Shown here in pieces: positions 54,175 through 61,196 of a stretch of 64,000 nucleotides of DNA. Position 1 is the first letter of the stretch, and every line of letters starts with the position of its first letter. Where the stretch lies: positions 25,526 to 89,525 of the forward strand of contig JAIBEY010000008.1 of NCBI GenBank assembly GCA_019459525.1. Reading direction: 5' to 3'. Position numbers and translations under genes: made by a program. The stretch comes from Prolixibacteraceae bacterium. GTDB taxonomy: Bacteria > Bacteroidota > Bacteroidia > Bacteroidales > Prolixibacteraceae. Under the pieces are notes generated by a model. The model had not been told where the DNA came from, did no database searches, and was given only the letters and a program-made list of their open reading frames with translations.

Positions 54175-54192
54175 ATAGTATGTTTTATAGTA
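54175..54192 (-). promoter_or_regulatory. TACTAT direct repeat before the cupin gene
   Basis: On the minus strand TACTAT-N6-TACTAT is followed after one base by the ATG. The same hexamer with the same 6-nt spacing, but inverted, lies before rrf2 at 51181-51198. The sequence is AT-rich, so chance is possible. Confidence 0.3.
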
Positions 54193-54219
54193 TTTAATAT
54201 TGATTTTTCAGTTGAATAT

Positions 54220-55155
54220 CTAATTCGATAATTCAAACATTCTCAGGATCGGCATTCTTGCTTTTTCCATGAGTTCAGGATCCAAATTCACTTCAAATTT
54301 TTCCTCATTCAGGCTGTCGTATATTTTTTGCAAATCATGGAGTTTCATAAACCGACAATCGTTGCATCCACATGTTGAATCAATGGGTGGCCCCGGAATA
54401 AATGTTTTGTGCGGGCTCTGTTTCTTCATTTGATGAAGTATGCCCGATTCGGTGGCTACAATGTATTCACTTCCAGAGTCTGTTTCGGTAAACCTTAGAA
54501 GGGCTGATGTTGAGCCAACGAAATCGGCAGCGATCAGAACTGGTCTTTGACATTCCGGATGAGCTATTAACTTGGCTTTTGGATACATTTTAAGTAGCGC
54601 CAACATCTTATCCAACGAAAACTCCTCATGGACATGACAAGCTCCATCCCATAGAACCATTTCTCTTCCTGTAATACTGTTCAGGTAATTTCCTAAATTC
54701 CGATCGGGCGCGAATATTATTTTTTGATCTTTTGGAATGCTTTCGATTATCCGAACAGCGTTGGTGGAGGTGCAGGTAATATCAGTCATTGCCTTAATTT
54801 CCGCTGTGGTATTCACATAGGATACCACGATATGATCGGGATATTTTTCCCTGAATTCCATAAATTTGTCCGCAGGGCATGATTCCGCAAGCGAACATCC
54901 GGCATTCACATCCGGAATGAAAACTCTTTTTTGAGGTGACAATATCTTGGCGGTTTCTGCCATAAAGTTAACCCCTGCAAATACGATAATATCAGCCTTT
55001 GTTTCAGCCGATTTCCTTGACAGATCAAGGCTGTCTCCAACAAAATCAGCAATCTCCTGTATTTCAGGAATCTGGTAATAATGTGCCAGGATAACTGCGT
55101 TTTTTGCTTTCCTGATTGTATTGATTTTATTGACCAGAATGTTATGATTTTTCAT
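54220..55155 (-). CDS. nadA: Quinolinate synthase NadA
   Basis: 311 residues from ATG at 55155. Characteristic motifs are VILAHYYQIPEIQEIADFVG, VFAGVNFMAETAKIL, MTDITCTSTNAVRI, HPECQRPV and STCGCNDCRFMKL, which include the three [4Fe-4S] ligand Cys. The enzyme condenses iminoaspartate with dihydroxyacetone phosphate to quinolinate for NAD synthesis. NadB and NadC are not here. It lies 13 bp after nirK on the same strand, an unusual place for a housekeeping gene. Confidence 0.95.
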   Translation of the reverse strand: MKNHNILVNKINTIRKAKNAVILAHYYQIPEIQEIADFVGDSLDLSRKSAETKADIIVFAGVNFMAETAKILSPQKRVFIPDVNAGCSLAESCPADKFMEFREKYPDHIVVSYVNTTAEIKAMTDITCTSTNAVRIIESIPKDQKIIFAPDRNLGNYLNSITGREMVLWDGACHVHEEFSLDKMLALLKMYPKAKLIAHPECQRPVLIAADFVGSTSALLRFTETDSGSEYIVATESGILHQMKKQSPHKTFIPGPPIDSTCGCNDCRFMKLHDLQKIYDSLNEEKFEVNLDPELMEKARMPILRMFELSN

Positions 55156-55168
55156 ATTGATCAAACTT

Positions 55169-56311
55169 TTACTTTGGTGTTTTCATTAATTGTATTGGTT
55201 CTGGTGCTTTAATTTGTTTCATCAAATTATCGTTCCAATCGCCCTCAACCTTAATTTGAGCCACGGCACCAAAGGCAAGTGCCTCTATAAGGTTATGATT
55301 CAAATAAGTGTAAATTCCTGGTTGCCGGAATTGATACAGCGCTGCAACCGCAGAACCGCCAACAACTGACCATGATTCATAATTTGTTGCCGGTGCATCA
55401 TTGAACGAGCCTCCCAGCCAAACAAGGTCGGCATGACCGCCAATGAGGTGCATCCGGGTGTCGCGGTTGGCCTGTGAGGTGATGAACAAAACCTTCTCAC
55501 CAACTTTTGCATCCAGTGCATTGCTTCCTGTCAGTGCATTCAGTTTTCCATTGAACAAGATGTGCGAGGGCAGGAGTTTTTTCATCGAAGTAATCAGATC
55601 AGGAAAGCCTTCGGCAGGAGAAGCATATTGTTTGTAATTGCCGTTTTGGTCTGTTGGAACATAGTAGTCTTGTTCAGCGATATAGAATGCTTTGTCGTAA
55701 CGTACCGGATTGCCCAGTTCGTCTTTCAGTCCGTCTCTCGGAAGCACCATGATAGCCCCATTCATTCCTGAAACAACATGTAGAGGAACCATAATGCCAC
55801 CGGGAGCACAATGGTAAACAAAAACCCCTGCTTTGGTGGCTTTAAACCTGAACGTGACTTGTTGACCCGGAGCCACAATGCTGATGTCTCCACCTCCCAT
55901 TGCTCCGGTAGCTGCATGAAAATCAATGTTATGCACCATTGAGTTCGTTGCAGCATTGACAAGCGTCAACTGTACGTAGTCGTTTTGATGGACCACGATC
56001 ATCGGCCCCGGTACCGTTCCGTTAAATGTGAGGACCCAGGTTTTTACCCCGGGGGCAATTTCCATCTCCTTTTCTTCAACAAAAAAGGTGACTTCAACCA
56101 CAACAGGATCACTTTCTGCAACCTGTTCATGTTTTGGCAATGTCGGTGGAGAAACCATCTCCTGCTTAATATGCGTTAAATTATCGGCATCAAAGAAAGG
56201 AGCTTCTGTAAAAACAGACTCTTTAGAATTATTGGGTGACAGGTTGCAAGAGGTCAATACACTTACCAAGATCAGAAGTGGTATGGTATAACTCATTATT
56301 TTGTTTTTCAT
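55169..56311 (-). CDS. nirK: Copper-containing nitrite reductase NirK (lipoprotein)
   Basis: 380 residues from ATG at 56311, with lipoprotein signal (SVLTSC). Two cupredoxin domains: HNIDFHAATGAMGGGD (about 128-143) holds type-1 and type-2 copper His and the catalytic Asp; VYHCAPGGIMVPLHVVSGMN (about 162-181) holds the type-1 Cys, His and Met and the type-2 His; LIGGHADLVW supplies the catalytic His; LNHNLIEA the last type-2 His. All ligands are present. The enzyme reduces nitrite to NO, extending the nar product. A lipid anchor is a plausible Bacteroidota adaptation for a normally periplasmic enzyme. Confidence 0.95.
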   Translation of the reverse strand: MKNKIMSYTIPLLILVSVLTSCNLSPNNSKESVFTEAPFFDADNLTHIKQEMVSPPTLPKHEQVAESDPVVVEVTFFVEEKEMEIAPGVKTWVLTFNGTVPGPMIVVHQNDYVQLTLVNAATNSMVHNIDFHAATGAMGGGDISIVAPGQQVTFRFKATKAGVFVYHCAPGGIMVPLHVVSGMNGAIMVLPRDGLKDELGNPVRYDKAFYIAEQDYYVPTDQNGNYKQYASPAEGFPDLITSMKKLLPSHILFNGKLNALTGSNALDAKVGEKVLFITSQANRDTRMHLIGGHADLVWLGGSFNDAPATNYESWSVVGGSAVAALYQFRQPGIYTYLNHNLIEALAFGAVAQIKVEGDWNDNLMKQIKAPEPIQLMKTPK

Positions 56312-56400
56312 CTTTTTAATCTCCAATAGTGTTAATTTAATAAACAGCTGTCAAAATTTCAGGCTGACAAAATTCAAATTTTTGAAACTTAAATCTGTTT

Positions 56401-56697
56401 TCAGTCGGTCTGCACGTTGCAATTGAGACAGGCCAGAGCAAACGCATCATATTCATCATACGCCGGCCCGGGTTTCCCATTTATTGAGATAATACGATCG
56501 ATACGGACTTCTTCTCCCGAATCGAAAACCAAATATTCCTCAATACTCCCTTTCTTAATTAAACCATTGATTTTACCTTTTGCCTCTTCCACTTCGGTTC
56601 CCTTTCCGAAATAAAACACTTTGCTAAATTCCTTTTCCTGTTCTTCTGAAAACACTTCGTAATAAACAGGATAGACAGGACTAAAATCTGTTTTCAT
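56401..56697 (-). CDS. Small soluble protein with C-terminal ACLNC motif, unknown function
   Basis: 98 residues, acidic, with no signal or membrane segment. The middle is beta-rich (EEYLVFDSGEEVRIDRIISI) and the end reads FALACLNCNVQTD with a CxxC pair. I do not recognise the family. It is 89 bp upstream of nirK on the same strand. The ACLNC ending also occurs in NarJ of this window. Confidence 0.75.
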   Translation of the reverse strand: MKTDFSPVYPVYYEVFSEEQEKEFSKVFYFGKGTEVEEAKGKINGLIKKGSIEEYLVFDSGEEVRIDRIISINGKPGPAYDEYDAFALACLNCNVQTD

Positions 56698-56756
56698 ATT
56701 TCGTTTGTTATCTATTTTTATCTCAGATCAAAATTGTTGACGAATTTCTGCTCCAG

Positions 56757-57422
56757 CTAATAACTTATATTTATCATGTCTTTATCGATGCCCAGATCCA
56801 GTAATTGATCACGGATCTGTTCAGCAAAATTACCTGGGCCACAGATGTAAAATGGTTGATTGGGCCTCGAAATCTGATCTTTCAGGACTTCGGGATTAAT
56901 ATGTCCATATAAAAAGTTATTCTTTTTCTCGCGCGATAAAATATTGATGAAATTTTTGCCAAGCATCAGGCTGAGTTCTTCATAAAGAAAAATATCCTTT
57001 TCAGTTTTATTGGCAAAAAGCAATTTGCTGTCTGCCAGCCTGTTTTCGATATTCAATTGGCGCAGCAAAGCAACGCATGGTGTAATCCCGGTGCCACCAG
57101 CAATGAACATTCCGGGTCCAAGGTTTATATACGAATTCCATGCATCTCCTATCATTAGCTGATCACCTTGCTTTAATTTTGATATTTCAAGAGTCATCCC
57201 GTTGTGCCCGGCATAAACTTTCAAAATCAATTCGAGGTATTGCTCGCTACTTAATCCGGTTAAGGTGAAGGGGGCATTCTCTCCCTGAAAACGTGGATTC
57301 TCAAGCGAAACTTCGATGGCTTGTCCGGCATAAAATGAATAATTCAATGGTTTCTCCAGCCGCAGGCAAAGTATGTCGTGGGTTAACCAGCTCTTTTCAA
57401 TTATTTTAACAGTGTGTTGCAT
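56757..57422 (-). CDS. Ferredoxin/flavodoxin-NAD(P) reductase-like flavoprotein
   Basis: 221 residues. An FAD-binding barrel (YSFYAGQAIEVSLENPRF; PFTLTGLSSEQYLELILKVY) is followed by the NAD(P) domain (GTGITPCVALLRQL, about 107-120; FYICGPGNFAEQIRDQLLDL). The FAD motif is PFTLTG rather than the usual RxYS pattern. It should move electrons between NAD(P)H and a ferredoxin, cytochrome or globin-like partner. No Fe-S domain is attached. The context suggests nitrite/NO reduction or repair. Confidence 0.85.
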   Translation of the reverse strand: MQHTVKIIEKSWLTHDILCLRLEKPLNYSFYAGQAIEVSLENPRFQGENAPFTLTGLSSEQYLELILKVYAGHNGMTLEISKLKQGDQLMIGDAWNSYINLGPGMFIAGGTGITPCVALLRQLNIENRLADSKLLFANKTEKDIFLYEELSLMLGKNFINILSREKKNNFLYGHINPEVLKDQISRPNQPFYICGPGNFAEQIRDQLLDLGIDKDMINISY

Positions 57423-57476
57423 TTCACATCTTATTTTTAATTATCCATATAATTACAAGCCATTTTGAATAGTATG

Positions 57477-58871
57477 TCACTTTCCCGGGATGGCGCTGAA
57501 TCCAGATGCTAAATCACGAATGATGGTATCCGGATCTTCAGTGCCTACAGATAGCCTCATGAGGTATCGCTTTAATCCCATTTCAGCCAGTGTTACGTTA
57601 TTGTCATGGTAGTGCGTAATCAGAGAATAGGGCATTAACATTGTTTCTTCAAATCCCATGCTTGGCCCCTTAATTAGTATGGTACAATTATCATAGAATA
57701 CTTCAGCGGTCTCATAGCTGTCGTTTATAAGCTCGAAACTTACTACATGTCCGGTCCCATGTTTTAATCCGGTGGGGTAATACACCTTTGCGACACTGGA
57801 ATTAGAAATGAGATATTCTACAATTTTTTCTGCATTTTCAGCCATCTTCTTTATTCTTTCAGGGAAACTTCGAAGATTTTCTGAAAGTACAATTCTTTCA
57901 TCATCATCCATTTCTAATGGAAAGTGCAGAATCTTTTTTGCAAGTTCAGGATTTTGAGGATTGACAAATAAAACTCCACCAATATGGTTGTTTTTACCAC
58001 TTAATGACTTTGAAGTGCTATGAATAATTATATCAACATCAAAATCAAAAGGCGAAAAATGAAATGGTGATGCAATTGTGCTGTCAACAATAACAACCGC
58101 TCCTTTTGCATGAGCCTGTTGTACAATACTTGCCAAATTTTCTATCTTAAGTAAAGGATTCGTCGGGATTTCAAGAAATACGATACTTGCTGAATCCGGA
58201 ACGTGAATCTGGCTTCCACTTTCAATGAAGATAGTCGGGTTGTAAGGAAACCTTATTGGTAGATTTTTAAACAATTTCAGGGTATCAACATAGGCGTTCC
58301 CAATTACTACAGCACCAGTTTCCTTTTTTAGAAAGCCACTTACAGCGCTATAAATTGCAGCCATGCCACTGGTGAAAAGAAAGGTTAGTTCCGGGCTGGA
58401 ACCAGCTTCTAATTTACTTAGCAAATACGGAAGTTCATCGCTTTTTTTACCGGAAGCACTATTTTCGAGTATTCGTTGAGCTTTTCTGGAATTAAGAATA
58501 ACTCCTGCATTCGTTACACTATCGCGTGCTGATTTAGCGTATTCTTTACTTACATAAATCAGCCCATATCTCTCTTTCCCGTTATTACCTATTTTTATTT
58601 CAGAATGTTCGCGGGTATGGGCATCAAAGTAGTTCGAATGGACAAAACTGGCAGCCTCCAGAGTTTGAATGGCAATAACTTCATAGCCTTCCTTCCGGTG
58701 TTTTTCCTGAACTGCAACGACAAAAGGGTGAGGGATAAACCTGGGGTAGCCCTGTTCAGGAATTCTTCTTTGCTCCTCGTAATCGACAATGTCGCGCAGA
58801 CGTGGAAAAATGCAGGTCAGCCCATGTGTTCCGCCAACCATCTCCGCTTTGTATATTTCTTTATTTTTCAT
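57477..58871 (-). CDS. Cys/Met-metabolism PLP-dependent enzyme (cystathionine gamma-synthase-like)
   Basis: 464 residues from ATG at 58871, which avoids overlap with the racemase gene. PLP signature: VVIVDSTIASPFHFSPFDF and HSTSKSLSGKNNHIGGVLFV with the catalytic Lys; FLFTSGMAAIYSAVSGFL and LMRLSVGTEDPDTIIRDL also match the family. It has an unusual N-terminal extension of about 100 residues (MVGGTHGLTCIFPRLRDIV). Cystathionine gamma-synthase, O-acetylhomoserine sulfhydrylase or gamma-lyase activity are all possible. metE is 2.3 kb away. Confidence 0.85.
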   Translation of the reverse strand: MKNKEIYKAEMVGGTHGLTCIFPRLRDIVDYEEQRRIPEQGYPRFIPHPFVVAVQEKHRKEGYEVIAIQTLEAASFVHSNYFDAHTREHSEIKIGNNGKERYGLIYVSKEYAKSARDSVTNAGVILNSRKAQRILENSASGKKSDELPYLLSKLEAGSSPELTFLFTSGMAAIYSAVSGFLKKETGAVVIGNAYVDTLKLFKNLPIRFPYNPTIFIESGSQIHVPDSASIVFLEIPTNPLLKIENLASIVQQAHAKGAVVIVDSTIASPFHFSPFDFDVDIIIHSTSKSLSGKNNHIGGVLFVNPQNPELAKKILHFPLEMDDDERIVLSENLRSFPERIKKMAENAEKIVEYLISNSSVAKVYYPTGLKHGTGHVVSFELINDSYETAEVFYDNCTILIKGPSMGFEETMLMPYSLITHYHDNNVTLAEMGLKRYLMRLSVGTEDPDTIIRDLASGFSAIPGK

Positions 58872-58875
58872 GGTA

Positions 58876-59577
58876 TTATGAATTTTCGCGACAATACTTT
58901 GCAATTGATTCGACATGGATTTTTGTTGTGTTTAAAACAGGGATCCCGGCATAAGTTTCATCGGTCAGGATTAAAGGGAACTCTGTGCAACCCAGAATCA
59001 GCGAGTCGATATGTTGTTCCCTGACCATCTTTTCTATGATCCCGACCAGGATTTCGCGTGTTTCGTCTTTAAAAATGCCTAATTCGATCTCACTGAATAG
59101 TTTGTAATTGATTACTTCTTTGTCACGCATATCGGGCATGATCACATCAATACCTTGCTTTTTAAATACATCAGGAAAAAAAGATGCTTCCATGGTAAAT
59201 TCCGTCCCAAACAATCCGGCACGCTTTAGCCCTCTTGTTTTAGCTTCGTCACAGGTAGCTTCAACAATGCTGATCAACGGGATTCCGGACCTTTTTTTTA
59301 ATTGGTCAAATAACTGGTGTGGCGTATTTGCACTGAGGACAGCAAAATCAGCACCGGCTTGTTTCAACCCTTCTATTTTTTCAGAAATATATACTGTGGC
59401 CTGTTCATACTTCTTTTCTCTCATCAGCCCGATGAAATGTGCCATATTCACACTATAAATGATAATTTCAGGATAATTTAAATCTCCATTCCCGATTTTA
59501 AAGGCATTGATGATTTCTTTGTAATAATCAACGGTTGCCTCGGGTCCTAATCCTCCAATAATTCCGATTCGTTTCAT
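58876..59577 (-). CDS. Aspartate/glutamate racemase-family protein
   Basis: 233 residues. GIIGGLGPEATVDYYKEII starts the fold; VLSANTPHQLFDQL (about 77-90) and ILGCTEFPLIL (about 193-203) carry the two catalytic positions. One is the usual Cys (GCTE), while the other has Ser-Ala-Asn-Thr in place of a Cys, as reported for E. coli-type L-Asp/Glu racemases with a Thr/Cys pair. It lies 4 bp before the PLP enzyme gene, so the two are coupled. Confidence 0.85.
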   Translation of the reverse strand: MKRIGIIGGLGPEATVDYYKEIINAFKIGNGDLNYPEIIIYSVNMAHFIGLMREKKYEQATVYISEKIEGLKQAGADFAVLSANTPHQLFDQLKKRSGIPLISIVEATCDEAKTRGLKRAGLFGTEFTMEASFFPDVFKKQGIDVIMPDMRDKEVINYKLFSEIELGIFKDETREILVGIIEKMVREQHIDSLILGCTEFPLILTDETYAGIPVLNTTKIHVESIAKYCRENS

Positions 59578-59590
59578 CTGTCAATCTTAT

Positions 59591-60025
59591 TTATAATCTG
59601 TTTAGTGTAGCCTCGCGTTTGTTAATTTTATTTGCAAGCGACTGTATAGTCTTTTCATTAACCATTTTAAAGAATGAATCTCTTACATGGGCATAATCAT
59701 CATGTAATGGACAAGGATTATTGGCATCGCAGCGTTTTAACCCGAAACCACATTTTGAAAAATACTCTTTACCTTCTATTGCTTCTATCACTTTAAATAA
59801 TGTTATCGGGTTTGTCGGCTCGTTAAAGAAAAAGCCACCCCCCCGACCTTTCATGGACGACACTAATTCGGCACGTGCTAAGTTTTGCAGAACTTTTCCT
59901 GTAAATTGTTCCGGTGAATCGATCATCTTAGCAATTTCCTTAAACCCAGGCCTTTCCCTTTCCATATTTTGAATATAGATATAGACCAAAGCCCTTATTG
60001 CATATTCAGTTGTTTTTCCAAGCAT
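59591..60025 (-). CDS. Rrf2-family regulator with three-cysteine sensor motif
   Basis: 144 residues. Winged helix (MLGKTTEYAIRALVYIYIQN; DSPEQFTGKVLQNLARAELV; GRGGGFFFNEPTNPITLFKV) followed by KCGFGLKRCDANNPCPLHDD (about 92-111), the spaced Cys triad of [2Fe-2S] Rrf2 proteins such as NsrR/IscR. It sits between ric-cupin and the racemase, a place consistent with an NO-responsive repressor of this block. It is distinct from the regulator at 50742. Confidence 0.92.
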   Translation of the reverse strand: MLGKTTEYAIRALVYIYIQNMERERPGFKEIAKMIDSPEQFTGKVLQNLARAELVSSMKGRGGGFFFNEPTNPITLFKVIEAIEGKEYFSKCGFGLKRCDANNPCPLHDDYAHVRDSFFKMVNEKTIQSLANKINKREATLNRL

Positions 60026-60056
60026 AGCGTTTATATTCTCGATTTTAAGATGAAAT

Positions 60057-60353
60057 TTATTCTACAAATTCGATATCCGAATCCTTTGACATTATTACCA
60101 ACGCTTTGAATTTTGCTTTTACAGAAAGAGTATGGTTTTGATGAGCTGGAATGATAAACGTACTTCCTTCCTGAAGCATATGTTTTATTTCGTCAATTTT
60201 GAGTTGTGCAAAGCCTTCCTGAACGATAACTACCGCTTCTTTGGTGCTGTAATGCAATGGCATTTTCATGCCCGCCTGTCCGATTACCTGATAAACTTTG
60301 AATGATTCTCCAGTTTTCAGCGTAACCAATTTGGGTATATTTTGTGTATTCAT
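60057..60353 (-). CDS. Small cupin protein coupled to ric
   Basis: 98 residues: KMPLHYSTKEAVVIVQEGFA, LKIDEIKHMLQEGSTFIIPA and HQNHTLSVKAKFKALVIM give the two cupin motifs with the His ligands. The start overlaps the ric stop (ATGA), so it is translated with it. The next gene is the Rrf2 regulator. Function in the NO response is plausible but unproven. Confidence 0.85.
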   Translation of the reverse strand: MNTQNIPKLVTLKTGESFKVYQVIGQAGMKMPLHYSTKEAVVIVQEGFAQLKIDEIKHMLQEGSTFIIPAHQNHTLSVKAKFKALVIMSKDSDIEFVE

Positions 60354-61075
60354 TTTGTAATTTGTTTTTCGAGTTCAATGGCTTTTGGAAATAAAATATT
60401 GTTTTCCAGATGGATATGGCGATGCAAATCATTTTCAAAATCGCGGAGTTGCTTCAGGGTGAGTTCATAGGTTGTGCAGGCATCTTCGGGAGCTGTGTAT
60501 CTCTCGGTCAGTATTGAAATCTGATCAAAACGATCACCTTCCTGCTGGTGTTCAGCCAGCATGGCCGAGATCGGATTGGAAACCGGTCCAAACGGACTGT
60601 TGGGTAGGGATGTCCCATCTTTTGATGATATTTCCAGCCTGCGGATAAACGGGAACAGCATCAGTTCTTCCTTCTGCATGTGCATGATTAAATTACCTGA
60701 TGAATCTGTAAATAATCCGTTTATCTCGAAGAGCTCGGGATGATGTTCTCCATGAACCTGACAGATTTTTTCAAGATTCTTCTTAATTGCGGGGATATTT
60801 TCGCGGACATAGTTGTGATGCCTTTTAATGATGTAGGTGCTGAGTTCTTCCAGACTCAGATCATTGATGTATTGAGAATCAGCATCGATTTGTTCTGCGA
60901 TTGTTTCCAGTTGACCGATCAATTGATCAGTATCCAACCCTGCATTAGCACACGCTTCTGAAATGGTTTTGTCTCCGCCACAACAGAAGTCAATGTTATT
61001 TTTCTGAAAGATAGAAGCAGTCTTAAAATTCATCTTTACTACTTCTCCAACTGATGCATCCGGTGATATTTTCAT
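60350..61075 (-). CDS. ric: Iron-sulfur cluster repair di-iron protein (Ric/ScdA/YtfE)
   Basis: 241 residues from ATG at 61075. The N-terminal DUF542 domain has NNIDFCCGGDKTISEAC, and the hemerythrin-like four-helix part shows HHNYVRENIPAIKKNLEKI, HGEHHPEL, HMQKEELMLFPFIRR, AEHQQEGDRF and HRHIHLENNILFPKAI, which supply the di-iron His and Glu ligands. The family repairs Fe-S clusters damaged by NO or peroxide. A strong palindromic operator with a -7-like box lies upstream (61100-61144). Confidence 0.95.
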   Translation of the reverse strand: MKISPDASVGEVVKMNFKTASIFQKNNIDFCCGGDKTISEACANAGLDTDQLIGQLETIAEQIDADSQYINDLSLEELSTYIIKRHHNYVRENIPAIKKNLEKICQVHGEHHPELFEINGLFTDSSGNLIMHMQKEELMLFPFIRRLEISSKDGTSLPNSPFGPVSNPISAMLAEHQQEGDRFDQISILTERYTAPEDACTTYELTLKQLRDFENDLHRHIHLENNILFPKAIELEKQITK

Positions 61076-61099
61076 GATGACAGTCTTAAAATTCTTTTG

Positions 61100-61144
61100 T
61101 AAAGATATAAATATTTTATAAAAAGACATAGAGGTCTTTTTATA
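61100..61144 (-). promoter_or_regulatory. Operator palindrome and promoter of ric
   Basis: TATAAAAAGAC (61117-61127) and GTCTTTTTATA (61134-61144) are perfect inverted arms around six bases, the same core as at 39671-39698. On the minus strand a -7-like TATCTTTA (61107-61100; consensus TAnnTTTG with one mismatch) follows at nearly the same distance as in the other promoter. It may also affect metE, whose start is 53 bp to the right. Confidence 0.65.
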
Positions 61145-61196
61145 TTTTTAATTAGCTTTGTAATGTGATTTTAGTGTTAATTAATATTTGAAAAAA

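Noticed and set aside
56345-56371. FNR/CRP-like site before nirK (TGTCA-N11-TGACA)
   Set aside because: The half-sites are short and the spacing does not fit the usual FNR/CRP geometry; not enough to call a site.
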